Assembly: GCA_016124195.1 (NCBI GenBank)
Contig: WGOE01000010.1
Location: 121,662-185,661 of the forward strand
DNA length: 64,000 nt
Direction: 5' to 3'
Source: a bacterium
GTDB taxonomy: Bacteria > Pseudomonadota > Alphaproteobacteria > Rhodobacterales > Rhodobacteraceae
Under the pieces are notes generated by a model. It was not told where the DNA came from. It searched no databases and saw only the letters and a list, made by a program, of their open reading frames with translations. Of the stretch, positions 8,585 through 16,894 are shown one piece after another (within the stretch, counting starts at the first letter, position 1; each line of letters starts with the position of its first letter). Both the position numbers and the translations under genes were made by a program.

Positions 8585-9766
8585 TTGCCCGATATTTCCA
8601 GCCAGACCCGCGAGATCCTTTCCCGGCTGATTGCCTTTGACACGGTCAGTTCGCGGCCGAACCTGGGCCTGATGAGCTACGTGCGCGACCTTCTGGCCGC
8701 AGCCGGGGTAGACAGCGTGTTGATTCCGGACCCGGCGGGCGGCAAGGCCAATCTTTATGCCACGGTCGGCGAAGGCGCCGGCGGTGTGATGCTGTCGGGG
8801 CATACCGATGTGGTGCCGGTCGAGGGACAGGCCTGGACGCGCGACCCCTTTGCCCTGACCGAGGCGGAGGGCCGGCTTTACGGGCGCGGCACCGCCGACA
8901 TGAAGGGGTTTTGTGCTGCGGCGATCGCCACCCTGATCGAGGCGGCCGGACGGCAGGCGCGGGGGCGCCGGCTGGCCGTGCCCCTGCATCTGGCGCTGTC
9001 TTATGACGAGGAAGTCGGCTGCCTTGGGGTCCGCTCGCTCGTCGCGATGCTGGAGGCGGCGCCGGTGCGGCCGCGGTTCTGCATCGTGGGCGAGCCTACG
9101 GGCATGCAGGTGGCGACCGGCCACAAGGGCAAGGTGGCCCTGCGCGCCACCTGTACCGGACGCGAGGGGCATTCGGCGCTGGCCCCTCTGGCGCTCAACG
9201 CCTTGCATCTGGCGGCGGATTTCATTCAGGCGGTGCGGGCGCTGCAGGCCGAAGTGGCGGAAAAGGGCGTGCAGGATGGCGATTACGACGTGCCCTATAC
9301 CACGCTGCATGTCGGCAAGATGTCGGGCGGGGTGCAGGTCAACATCGTGCCCAATGCCGCGGTTCTGGATTTCGAGATCCGCTCTTTGGCCGAGGACGAT
9401 CCGCAGGCGCTGATCGCGCGCCTTGAAGCTGCTGCGGAGACGATTTGCGCGCCGCTGCGGGGCAATTTCCCCGAGGCGGCGATCCGGATCGAGCGGCTTT
9501 GGGATTATCCGGGCCTGGGCACGCCATCGGATGCGGGGGTCGTGAATTTCGTCAAGGGCCTGACCGGGGCAAATGGCACGATCAAGGTGGCCTTTGGCAC
9601 CGAGGGCGGGCTTTTTGATGCACGGTTGGGCATTCCCACCGTGATCTGCGGGCCGGGGTCGATGGCACAGGGCCACAAGCCGGACGAATTCGTCAGCGTC
9701 GAACAGATGGCGCGCTGCGAGGCGATGCTGAGCGCGCTTTTGGCACGGCTGGAGGCGGGGATCTGA
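8585..9766 (+). CDS. argE: Acetylornithine deacetylase (M20 family)
   Basis: A 393-residue metallohydrolase that removes the acetyl group from N-acetylornithine in arginine synthesis. Zinc and catalytic residues are visible: His73 and Asp75 in SGHTDVV, Asp105 in GTADMKG, and Glu142-Glu143 in DEEVGC. The N-terminal sequence and length fit ArgE better than DapE. The start is a TTG at 8585, chosen because AAGGAG lies seven bases upstream and no ATG is in a suitable place. M20 enzymes overlap in specificity, so another N-acyl amino acid substrate is possible. Confidence 0.85.
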   Translation: MPDISSQTREILSRLIAFDTVSSRPNLGLMSYVRDLLAAAGVDSVLIPDPAGGKANLYATVGEGAGGVMLSGHTDVVPVEGQAWTRDPFALTEAEGRLYGRGTADMKGFCAAAIATLIEAAGRQARGRRLAVPLHLALSYDEEVGCLGVRSLVAMLEAAPVRPRFCIVGEPTGMQVATGHKGKVALRATCTGREGHSALAPLALNALHLAADFIQAVRALQAEVAEKGVQDGDYDVPYTTLHVGKMSGGVQVNIVPNAAVLDFEIRSLAEDDPQALIARLEAAAETICAPLRGNFPEAAIRIERLWDYPGLGTPSDAGVVNFVKGLTGANGTIKVAFGTEGGLFDARLGIPTVICGPGSMAQGHKPDEFVSVEQMARCEAMLSALLARLEAGI

Positions 9767-9823
9767 AGTCGCAGCCCTGAGGTGTGGCTTTTCGTTCCGG
9801 ACCGGCGCTGCTAGAAGGCGCGC

Positions 9824-10918
9824 ATGGCCATCACCCTCACCTCATTGACCGATCTGGCAACCCTCGGCTTCGATGCGATCATAGACGTCCGCGCCCCGGC
9901 CGAATATGTCGAGGATCATCTGCCCGGCGCAATCAGCCTGCCGGTGCTGGACGATGCGGAGCGCGCGCGGGTCGGCACGATCTACAAGCAGGTCTCGCCT
10001 TTCACCGCGCGCAAATTGGGCGCGGCGCTGGTGTCGCGCAACGCCGCGCGGCATCTGGAGGGGCCTCTGGCCGAGATGCCGGGTGGCTGGCGCCCGCTGG
10101 TCTATTGCTGGCGCGGCGGGCAGAGGTCGGGCTCTTTCGCGACGATCCTGGGCCAGATCGGCTGGCGGGTCGATACGATCGCGGGCGGTTACAAGGCCTG
10201 GCGATCGCTGGTGGTCAAGGCACTGTACGACACGCCGGTGGCCTCGCCTGTCGTGGTGGTGGACGGCAATACCGGGACGGCAAAGACGGCGCTGCTGGCG
10301 CGGTTGGCGGCACGGGGCGTGCAGGTGATCGACCTGGAGGGGCTGGCGCGACATCGCGGATCGCTCTTTGGCCATATGGCCGAGGGGCAGCCCTCGCAAA
10401 AGGCTTTCGAAGGGGCCCTGGCCATGGCGCTGGCCGGGCTGGACCCGGCGCGCCCGGTGGTGGTTGAGGCGGAAAGCGCCAAGGTGGGCGATCTGCGCCT
10501 GCCGCCGCATCTGTGGGCCGCGATGGGCAAGGCGCCGCGCCTGATCATCGAGGCGCCGCTGGAGGAGCGGGCGCGCTATCTGACCCGGGCCTATGCGGAT
10601 ATCGTGGCGGATCGGGCGCGGTTAACCGGGGTGATCGGGCTTTTGCGCCATGCCCATGCGCATGAGACGATCGAGGCCTGGACGGCGCTGGCGGAAGCGG
10701 GCCGTTTCGAGGCGCTGGCCCATGATCTGATGGAACGCCATTATGACCCGCGCTACGAAAAGCACCGGGCGCGGAGTGCGGCGCCGGGCCTGACGCTGGC
10801 TCTGACGAGCCTTGAAGAGGCGGCGCTGGACGAGGTGGCGGGCGATCTGGCGTCCGCGATCTGGCGGCTGGCCGGTCAAGATGGGCAGATTGCCCATCCT
10901 ACCGAAGTCAGGCCGTAG
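9824..10918 (+). CDS. mnmH: tRNA 2-selenouridine synthase
   Basis: A 364-residue enzyme that replaces the sulphur of 2-thiouridine at the tRNA wobble position by selenium, using selenophosphate. The N-terminal rhodanese domain carries Cys95 in YCWRGGQRSGS. The second half holds a P-loop, GNTGTAKT at residues 148-155. The gene converges on the SelD fusion that makes its selenium donor, a functional pair. The last codons (DGQIAHPT) are supplied by a copy of the GATGGG/CCCATC repeat at 10877-10903, so the original C-terminus was probably a little different. Confidence 0.92.
   Translation: MAITLTSLTDLATLGFDAIIDVRAPAEYVEDHLPGAISLPVLDDAERARVGTIYKQVSPFTARKLGAALVSRNAARHLEGPLAEMPGGWRPLVYCWRGGQRSGSFATILGQIGWRVDTIAGGYKAWRSLVVKALYDTPVASPVVVVDGNTGTAKTALLARLAARGVQVIDLEGLARHRGSLFGHMAEGQPSQKAFEGALAMALAGLDPARPVVVEAESAKVGDLRLPPHLWAAMGKAPRLIIEAPLEERARYLTRAYADIVADRARLTGVIGLLRHAHAHETIEAWTALAEAGRFEALAHDLMERHYDPRYEKHRARSAAPGLTLALTSLEEAALDEVAGDLASAIWRLAGQDGQIAHPTEVRP
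10877..10903. repeat. GATGGG/CCCATC hairpin element, copy 1 (inside mnmH end)
   Basis: GATGGGCA (10880-10887), loop GAT and TGCCCATC (10891-10898), followed by CTACC. The 27 bases 10877-10903 are identical to 30849-30875. It lies 36 bases before the SelD stop codon on the opposite strand, so it sits between two convergent transcripts and is likely a two-way terminator. Confidence 0.75.
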
Positions 10919-10938
10919 CGCCCGGGGGCTGGGGGCGA

Positions 10939-13149
10939 TCAGGCCGCGCCTGTGGTGAGGTGAAGCACGGGCGGGCCTGCGATGACTTCGCCAATCAGGG
11001 CCGTGTCCAGATCGCCGGTGGCGTGCAAGCCTGCCAGCAGCGCTTCGGCCCGGGCCTTTGGGACGGATGCCAGGAGGCCGCCGCAGGTTTGCGGGTCAAC
11101 GAGCAGGGCGGCGCGCGGGCTGGCGAGGCTTTCGCCGCGGATCCGGCCCAGAAGGGCCGCGCGGTTCGACGGGGCCAGCGAGGAATGTTCGCCCAAGGCC
11201 GCCAGCGCCTCGGCCCCGGGCATCAGGGGGACGGCGTCAAGCCAGAGGCGTGCGGCGGTGCCCGAGGCCTCCATCATTTCCAAAAGGTGGCCAGCGAGGC
11301 CGAAGCCCGTGACATCGGTCATCGCATGGGCCGCGGGGGCGAGGAGGGCCGAGGCTTCGGCCTGGGGGCGCTGCATCCGGGCATGGCAGGCGGCCACGAT
11401 CTCGCCCAGCATGAGATCCGGTGGGCGGGCCATGGCCATTTCGGCAGCGAGGATGGTGCCCGAGCCGAGCGCCTTGGTCAGGATCAGCGCATCGCCCGGC
11501 TGCGCCCCGCCCTTGGTGACGGGCGTCTCGGCGAGGCCCGTGACGGTGAAGCCTATGGTCAGTTCGGCGCCTTGCGAGCTGTGCCCGCCCACCACATCGG
11601 CGCCGGCAGCACCAAAGACCTCGGCCGCGGCCCCCATCACATCGGCCAGCATGCGGCCCTGCAGATCGGGCGAGAGGCGCGGCAGGATCACCTGCGCCAG
11701 AGCGACCTGCGGCCGGGCCCCCATCGCCCAGATGTCGCCGAGGGCGTGGATCGCGGTCAGGCGGGCCATCAGGCGCGGATCGCAGGTGAAGCTGCGCAGA
11801 TGGTCGGTCGTGATCACCTGCACGCCGCCATTGGCCCGCAGGATGGCGGCATCGTCACCCGCACCGGCCAGAACCTCGGGGCGGCGGGGGCGCGGCAGGC
11901 TGGCCAGCATGGTCGAAAGGCCCTGGGTCCCGACCTTGGCGCCGCAGCCGCCACAAAGGGGCTTGTCTCCCATGGCCTCGGCCATGCCCGTGACGGCGGG
12001 AGCGGGCAGCGCAGGTGCCGGCATCGCCGGATAGTCGGCGAATTTCGCCATGAAGCGGGCGTCGATCCGGTCCTTGATCCGCCAGAGCCAGGGCCCGCCC
12101 GCGCGCAGGCCCCATTTGTCGGCCAGCGCGGATTTGGTGCCCAGCGAAATGAGCTTGAGGTAATCGCGCTGCGGATGGAACGGGCGCAGGCTCTGGCCCG
12201 TCAGGCTGGCGCGCAGATTGGCCAGAAGCACCGGAGCCGCGCGCACGGCATAGACGCCGGCCTTGGGGCGCGGGGCATGCGACAGGTGGGCACAATCGCC
12301 GGCGGCAAAGACCAGGGGGTCGGAACTGCGCAATTCGGCATCGACGCTGACATAGCCCTCGTGAAGGACAAGGCCGGTGTCCTGCAGCCAGGGATAGGGC
12401 CGCGATCCGGCAACGGTCAGGGTGAAATCGGCGGGCAGGACCCGGCCACCCTGCAGGACAACCCTGCCGGCTTCCGCCTGCGCCGGGCTGGCGGATGTGA
12501 TCACCCTGACCCCCTGCGCCTGCAACGCTGCGGCCAGACCGGCGCGGCTTTGCGCCGACAGAAGCGGCAGCAGAACCGGGCCGCGGTCGATCAGCGTGAC
12601 GCCGGGCGCGGCCCCGGTCTGGCGCAGCCGGTGGGCCGAGGCCATGGCCAGCTCGACCCCGCCCACGCCGCCACCGATGATGACGACCTCGGGCGTGGGC
12701 AGGGCGCGGGCCACGAAAGCCTCCCAGGCGCGGGCGTAGGCGCCAAGGGGCTTGGCCGAATGGGTATGTTCGGCGAAACCGGGCAATTCGGGCAGATCGG
12801 AGGTGATGCCGATGTCAAGGCTCGCAAGGTCATAGGGCAGGGGCGGGCGCCCGGCCAGCAGCACCTGGCGCGCCGCCCGGTCAAGGCCGGTGGCGCGGTC
12901 GAGGATCAGCCGCGCCCCGGCAAAGCGGGCGAGGCGGACCAGGTCGATCAGGATCTCTTCGCGCCGGTAATGGCCGGCGATCAGGCCGGGCAGCATGCCG
13001 GTATAGGGGGCGACCGGGTCGGGGTTGATCAGGGTCAGGCGCACACCGGGCAGGGGTTTCATCGCCCACATGCGCAGGATCAGGGCATGGGTATGCCCCC
13101 CGCCGATCAGGACGAGGTCGCGCACCAGGGGAAGGGTTGCATCTTGCAT
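10939..13149 (-). CDS. selD: Fusion of an FAD/NAD(P)-dependent oxidoreductase with selenide, water dikinase (SelD)
   Basis: A 736-residue two-domain protein. Residues 1-375 or so are an NDH-2-like flavoprotein: FAD motif LIGGGHTHA near residue 15, second nucleotide motif VVIIGGGVGGVE, and FAAGDCAHL. From about residue 390 it is SelD, which makes selenophosphate from selenide and ATP. The active-site stretch GGCGAKV has Cys402 and Lys405 in the positions of E. coli Cys17 and Lys20, so this is the cysteine form, not selenocysteine. The ATG at 13149 is used because the N-terminal FAD motif follows it closely. It converges on mnmH; no selA or selB is present, so the window supports only the tRNA selenouridine use of selenium. 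Confidence 0.92.
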   Translation of the reverse strand: MQDATLPLVRDLVLIGGGHTHALILRMWAMKPLPGVRLTLINPDPVAPYTGMLPGLIAGHYRREEILIDLVRLARFAGARLILDRATGLDRAARQVLLAGRPPLPYDLASLDIGITSDLPELPGFAEHTHSAKPLGAYARAWEAFVARALPTPEVVIIGGGVGGVELAMASAHRLRQTGAAPGVTLIDRGPVLLPLLSAQSRAGLAAALQAQGVRVITSASPAQAEAGRVVLQGGRVLPADFTLTVAGSRPYPWLQDTGLVLHEGYVSVDAELRSSDPLVFAAGDCAHLSHAPRPKAGVYAVRAAPVLLANLRASLTGQSLRPFHPQRDYLKLISLGTKSALADKWGLRAGGPWLWRIKDRIDARFMAKFADYPAMPAPALPAPAVTGMAEAMGDKPLCGGCGAKVGTQGLSTMLASLPRPRRPEVLAGAGDDAAILRANGGVQVITTDHLRSFTCDPRLMARLTAIHALGDIWAMGARPQVALAQVILPRLSPDLQGRMLADVMGAAAEVFGAAGADVVGGHSSQGAELTIGFTVTGLAETPVTKGGAQPGDALILTKALGSGTILAAEMAMARPPDLMLGEIVAACHARMQRPQAEASALLAPAAHAMTDVTGFGLAGHLLEMMEASGTAARLWLDAVPLMPGAEALAALGEHSSLAPSNRAALLGRIRGESLASPRAALLVDPQTCGGLLASVPKARAEALLAGLHATGDLDTALIGEVIAGPPVLHLTTGAA

Positions 13150-13265
13150 CGGGTCTTTCCGCATCGCCGTGCAGCGAGGTGCTGCCGCCCTGCCATAACG
13201 CCTTGACGCCGAAATGGCGAGGCGAGGCCATTGCAACCCCGGACGCGATTGGCTAGCCCTGTTGC

Positions 13266-14579
13266 ATGTCGCAAAGACAGCGGATCGAGGTCAAGCAGAG
13301 CCTGCGGCTGAAGCTTTCCACCGGGCTTCTGGCCTCCATCGACATGATCAAGGCCGATGCCGCGACGCTGAACCGCCTGCTGGAAGAGCAGGCCGCCGAA
13401 AACCCGAGCCTCGCCCTGATCCAGCCAGCGCCGCAGGAATGGCTGCCGCGCTGGAACGGCGTCTTGCCCGGCGCAGGCCGATCCGACCTGCCCCATGCCG
13501 ATGCGGGCGAAAGGGTGGCGGGGCCGGGGCCAAGCCTTATGGCCCATGTGATGGCCGAGATCGACCAGCGGATCAAGGCGCCGGCCGATCGCCGGATCGC
13601 GCTGGTCCTGGCCGAGGCGCTGGCGCCCAGCGGCTGGATCGACCGCCCGCTGGCCGCCATGGCGCGCGAGCTTGGCTGCCGGGTGGCCGAGGTCGAGGCC
13701 GTGCTGCAGCGGCTGCAGAAGATCGAGCCGGCCGGTCTTTTCGCGCGCAACCTGACCGAATGCCTGACCCTTCAGGCGCAGGAGGCCGGCCTATACGACA
13801 AGGTGATGAAGGTGGTTCTGGCGCATCTGGACCTTTTGGCGCGGGGCGAGGTCGGCCGGATCGCCCAGATCGCCGCGGTGACCGAGGCCGAGGTGACACG
13901 CCGCTTTCGCCTGATCCGCACCATGGACCCAAAGCCCGGCACGGCCTTTGACCCCGTCATGGCGCCGAGCCTGCGCGAGCCCGATCTTGTGGCGCGCCGG
14001 CGCAGCAGCGGCGATTGGGAGATCGGCCTGAACGGCTCGGCCCTGCCGGACCTGCGGATCAACGAGGCCCGGGGCACCGCCGAGACGCGCGCGGCGGCGA
14101 AAGAATTGAGCCGCCTTGTGGTCGCGCGCAATGCCACGCTGCTGCGCGTCGGGGCAGAGGTGCTGCGGCGTCAGCGGCCGGCGCTGGACGAAGGGACGAC
14201 ACGCTTGCAGCCGATGACGATGGCCGAGGTGGCCGAGGCGCTGGGGCTGCATGAAAGCACGGTCAGCCGGGTGGTGGCCGGCACATCGGTCGACACGCCC
14301 TGGGGGGTGTGGTGGCTGCGCAAGCTTTTCAGCCGCGGCATGGGCGCGACGAAGGCCGAGGCTGCCGGGGGCGCGAAGGCTCTTTCCGCAGCCGCACTGC
14401 GCGATTTGCTGGCCCGCAGGATCGCCGCTGAGCCCGCGGAGGCACCTTTGTCGGACGAGGCGCTGGCCCGTGGGCTTGGCGCGGACCTCGGCCTGGCCAT
14501 CGCGCGCCGGACCGTCGCGAAATATCGCGACATGCTGGGCATTCCGCCCGCCCACCGGCGCAAGCTGCGCGCGCGCTGA
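13266..14579 (+). CDS. rpoN: RNA polymerase sigma-54 factor, divergent and stand-alone
   Basis: A 437-residue sigma-54. The helix-turn-helix ALGLHESTVSRV lies near residue 327, and the RpoN box ARRTVAKYRD is at residues 413-422. Region I (residues 1-50, MSQRQRIEVKQSLRLKL...) is recognisable but has few of the glutamines and leucines usual there, and the acidic region II is short. It is not in the lptB-rpoN-hpf-ptsN neighbourhood common in alphaproteobacteria; instead it is divergent from the SelD fusion, 116 bp apart. Rhodobacter species carry several specialised rpoN copies, so this may be one of several. Confidence 0.93.
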   Translation: MSQRQRIEVKQSLRLKLSTGLLASIDMIKADAATLNRLLEEQAAENPSLALIQPAPQEWLPRWNGVLPGAGRSDLPHADAGERVAGPGPSLMAHVMAEIDQRIKAPADRRIALVLAEALAPSGWIDRPLAAMARELGCRVAEVEAVLQRLQKIEPAGLFARNLTECLTLQAQEAGLYDKVMKVVLAHLDLLARGEVGRIAQIAAVTEAEVTRRFRLIRTMDPKPGTAFDPVMAPSLREPDLVARRRSSGDWEIGLNGSALPDLRINEARGTAETRAAAKELSRLVVARNATLLRVGAEVLRRQRPALDEGTTRLQPMTMAEVAEALGLHESTVSRVVAGTSVDTPWGVWWLRKLFSRGMGATKAEAAGGAKALSAAALRDLLARRIAAEPAEAPLSDEALARGLGADLGLAIARRTVAKYRDMLGIPPAHRRKLRAR

Positions 14580-14587
14580 GCGGATCC

Positions 14588-14608
14588 CGATTTTTCTGCG
14601 AAAAATCG
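14588..14608. terminator. AT-stem palindrome between convergent rpoN and quinone oxidoreductase
   Basis: CGATTTTTC (14588-14596), loop TGC and GAAAAATCG (14600-14608) form a perfect nine-base stem. It reads the same on both strands, so it could end both rpoN and the opposing gene. Two relatives lie at 17747 and 17772. Confidence 0.6.
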
Positions 14609-14624
14609 CGCGCGGGCCGGGCGG

Positions 14625-15617
14625 CTATTCTTCGACCTTCAGGACGATCTTGCCGATATGTCCGGCGGATTCGATGCGCCAATGCGAGGCGGGGGCCTGG
14701 GGCAGGGGATATTCGCTGTCGATCACGACCTTGAACTTGCCCGCCTCGATCATCGGCCAGACATGGGCCTCGACCTCTGCGGCGATGCGGGCCTTGGCAA
14801 GGTCGGATTGCGGGCGCAGGGTCGATCCCGTCAGGGTCAGGCGGCGCACCATCAGGGGGGCCAGGTTCACTTCGATCTTGGGGCCCTGCAGGAAGGCGAT
14901 CTGCACGAGCCGCCCGTCATCGGCCAGCGTCTTCAGGTTCAGCGGCAGATAGGGGCCGCCCACCATGTCGAGGATCAGATCGGCGCCGCCGGCCTTGGTG
15001 ACGATCGCGCTCCAGTCCTCGGAGCGGTAATTGATGCCGCGCTCGGCCCCGAGCGTTTCGCAAAAGCGGGCCTTCTCTTCGCTGCCGGCGGTGGCAAAGA
15101 CCCGGGCGCCGAGCGCCTTGGCGATCTGGATGGCGGTCACGCCGATGCCGGATGTGCCGCCATGGACCAGAAAGCGTTCGCCGGCCTTGAGCCCGCCGCG
15201 CATCACGATGTTGGACCAGACGGTGAAGCAGGTTTCGGGCAGGCAGGCGGCCTCGCGCATCGAAAGGCCCTTGGGGATCGGCAGAGCATGGGCTTCGGCG
15301 CAGGCGGCATATTCGGCATAGCCGCCCCCGGCCAGAAGCGCGCAGACCTTGTCGCCGATCTGATAGCGCGTGCAGCCCGGCCCCAGTTCGACCACGGTGC
15401 CCGAAGCCTCGAGCCCGGGCAGGCGCGAGGCATTGGGCGGCGGCGCATAGTCACCGGCGCGTTGCAGTGCATCGGGCCGGTTCACCCCGGCATAGGCCAC
15501 GCGGATCACGATCTGGCCATGGCCCGGTACCGGCACCGGCACCGAACAGGGCGACAGCACGTCTGGCCCGCCGGGGCTTGCGATTTCCATGGCGAGCATG
15601 GCGTTCAACAAGGTCAT
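14625..15617 (-). CDS. NAD(P)H:quinone oxidoreductase (PIG3/zinc-free MDR family)
   Basis: A 330-residue medium-chain reductase without zinc ligands. The N-terminal GroES-like part (YAGVNRPDALQRAGDY) is followed by the nucleotide-binding part with GGTSGIGVTAIQIAKALGA. The sequence resembles the PIG3 quinone oxidoreductases, which reduce quinones using NADPH. Several in-frame ATGs exist (15635, 15617, 15599, 15590); 15617 is chosen because GAAAGG lies upstream, but 15590 would give the most typical family start. It lies just downstream of and on the same strand as the COQ9-family gene, hinting at a shared quinone theme. Confidence 0.85.
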   Translation of the reverse strand: MTLLNAMLAMEIASPGGPDVLSPCSVPVPVPGHGQIVIRVAYAGVNRPDALQRAGDYAPPPNASRLPGLEASGTVVELGPGCTRYQIGDKVCALLAGGGYAEYAACAEAHALPIPKGLSMREAACLPETCFTVWSNIVMRGGLKAGERFLVHGGTSGIGVTAIQIAKALGARVFATAGSEEKARFCETLGAERGINYRSEDWSAIVTKAGGADLILDMVGGPYLPLNLKTLADDGRLVQIAFLQGPKIEVNLAPLMVRRLTLTGSTLRPQSDLAKARIAAEVEAHVWPMIEAGKFKVVIDSEYPLPQAPASHWRIESAGHIGKIVLKVEE

Positions 15618-15656
15618 CTGATCGGCCTTTCCCAAGGTTTCAGCGGCTGTCGTCGG

Positions 15657-16325
15657 TCACAGGTGTCCGGGCAGGTCATCGGCCCGGTCTGGCGCATGTA
15701 TCCTTTCGAAAACCTTCAGAGGTCCAGCCAAAAGCGCCTTGCCGACCGGATTTTCGCGAAAGGCTGCCTTGGCCTTCTCGAACTGCATCACATTGTCGAT
15801 CCGGCGGTCCAGAAAGGCCCAGGTCGCCGCGTGATCCTCGCTGTCGTCGCCCAGCCAGTAGAGCACCGTGGCGCCATAAACGGCCGAGAGGGTGGCGCGC
15901 TTGGAATACCAGTTCAGATCGGTCGAGCTATCGCCAAGCGCGGTCCAGATCGCATCGGCCGTGCCCCAGATGGCGCGGGCGCCATCGGCGGCATGGGTCG
16001 GCAGGGCAAAGAGGGCAGTGCCGCGCCGCACGGCCTCGCGGTCGGCGGCCTCAAGCCGCAGGCGCACGGCAAGGGCCACGCGGTCGCGAAAGCGCAGGGC
16101 GGTCAGATCGGAGACGGCAAGGCCCGCCCGCATCGCCTCATCGCCCTGCCGGTGATAGGCCAGCGCCAGATCGACACCGCCGCGCGGCAGCAAGGCATGG
16201 GCCAGAGCCGGCGCCACGCCTGATTCGGCAATCGCCGCGTTCAGCGCGGCGTCGGACCAGCCGTCGAAGACCACATGAGGCAAAGCGGCCTCCACCAGCT
16301 GTTTCAAGGCCAAATCCCGGCTCAT
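15657..16325 (-). CDS. COQ9 family protein (rpsU-divergent)
   Basis: A 222-residue protein of the COQ9 family, lipid-binding TetR-fold proteins that assist ubiquinone synthesis. Recognisable features are the N-terminal LPHVVFDGWSDAALNAAIAESG, the central RGTALFALPTHAADG and LNWYSKRATLSAVYGATVLYWLGD, and the ending around VFERIHAP. The location next to and divergent from rpsU is the context from which the bacterial family got its description. The ATG at 16325 has GGAG six bases upstream; ATGs at 16337 and 16352 are alternatives. Confidence 0.9.
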   Translation of the reverse strand: MSRDLALKQLVEAALPHVVFDGWSDAALNAAIAESGVAPALAHALLPRGGVDLALAYHRQGDEAMRAGLAVSDLTALRFRDRVALAVRLRLEAADREAVRRGTALFALPTHAADGARAIWGTADAIWTALGDSSTDLNWYSKRATLSAVYGATVLYWLGDDSEDHAATWAFLDRRIDNVMQFEKAKAAFRENPVGKALLAGPLKVFERIHAPDRADDLPGHL

Positions 16326-16421
16326 CTGCGTCTCCATCCTGCGATGCTCCATACCCTTGTAGACAAGCTGCCCTGCCTTTGCTATGCGCGGCCAGCCTGC
16401 ACATCAGTGCAACTCTAGCTT

Positions 16422-16441
16422 AGGAAGGTGGTGACAACCAC
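16422..16441 (+). promoter_or_regulatory. rpsU ribosome binding site with hairpin spacer
   Basis: AGGAAGG (16422-16428) is 13 bases from the ATG, too far for a normal Shine-Dalgarno spacing. The spacer contains GTGGT (16428-16432), loop GACA and ACCAC (16437-16441), a five-base hairpin ending exactly at the ATG. Folding would bring the two sites together or expose them conditionally. Confidence 0.55.
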
Positions 16442-16648
16442 ATGCAGGTCAGCGTCCGTGACAACAACGTCGAGCAAGCCCTCCGGGCCCTCAAGAAGAA
16501 ACTGCAGCGCGAAGGCGTGTTCCGCGAAATGAAGCTCAAGCAGCATTTCGAGAAACCCTCCGTCAAGAAAGCGCGCGAGCAAGCCGAAGCCGTTCGCCGT
16601 GCAAGGAAACTTGCGCGCAAGAAGCTTCAGCGTGAAGGCGGTCTTTGA
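16442..16648 (+). CDS. rpsU: 30S ribosomal protein S21
   Basis: A 68-residue, strongly basic protein that matches S21 over its whole length: [20 protein letters not shown] at the start, [14 protein letters not shown] in the middle and the arginine/lysine-rich tail. S21 binds the platform of the small subunit near the anti-Shine-Dalgarno region of 16S rRNA. It is a single-gene unit with its own terminator (16735-16763) and an unusual hairpin between the Shine-Dalgarno and start codon, suggesting control at translation. Confidence 0.98.
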   Translation: MQVSVRDNNVEQALRALKKKLQREGVFREMKLKQHFEKPSVKKAREQAEAVRRARKLARKKLQREGGL

Positions 16649-16734
16649 GCATCGCTTGAAGGCAGCCGGTCTTGATGCCTGAAAGGGATGGACCGACGCG
16701 AAACGAAAGCTGGGGGAGAGATCCCCGCCCGATC

Positions 16735-16763
16735 AACCCCCGTCCGCGAGGCCGGGGGTTTTT
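16735..16763 (+). terminator. Intrinsic terminator of rpsU
   Basis: AACCCCCG (16735-16742), a 10-base loop and CGGGGGTT (16753-16760) form a perfect eight-base stem followed by TTT, with five T in all. It lies 87 bases after the rpsU stop codon. Confidence 0.85.
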
Positions 16764-16894
16764 CATTTGCCAAATTGCCCGGAATAGAGGCGGTTTCCCG
16801 AAATCTGCCGGGACAGACCGCATTTTGCGGGCCAAGGGCCCGTTTCGCGCCTAGGGTGGCAGGGCGCTGCCGCGTCACTGGCGAAAGGACCCTC

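Noticed and set aside
11932..11957. A selenocysteine codon in SelD
   Set aside because: The active-site codon is TGC (Cys402), not TGA, and the frame is open throughout.
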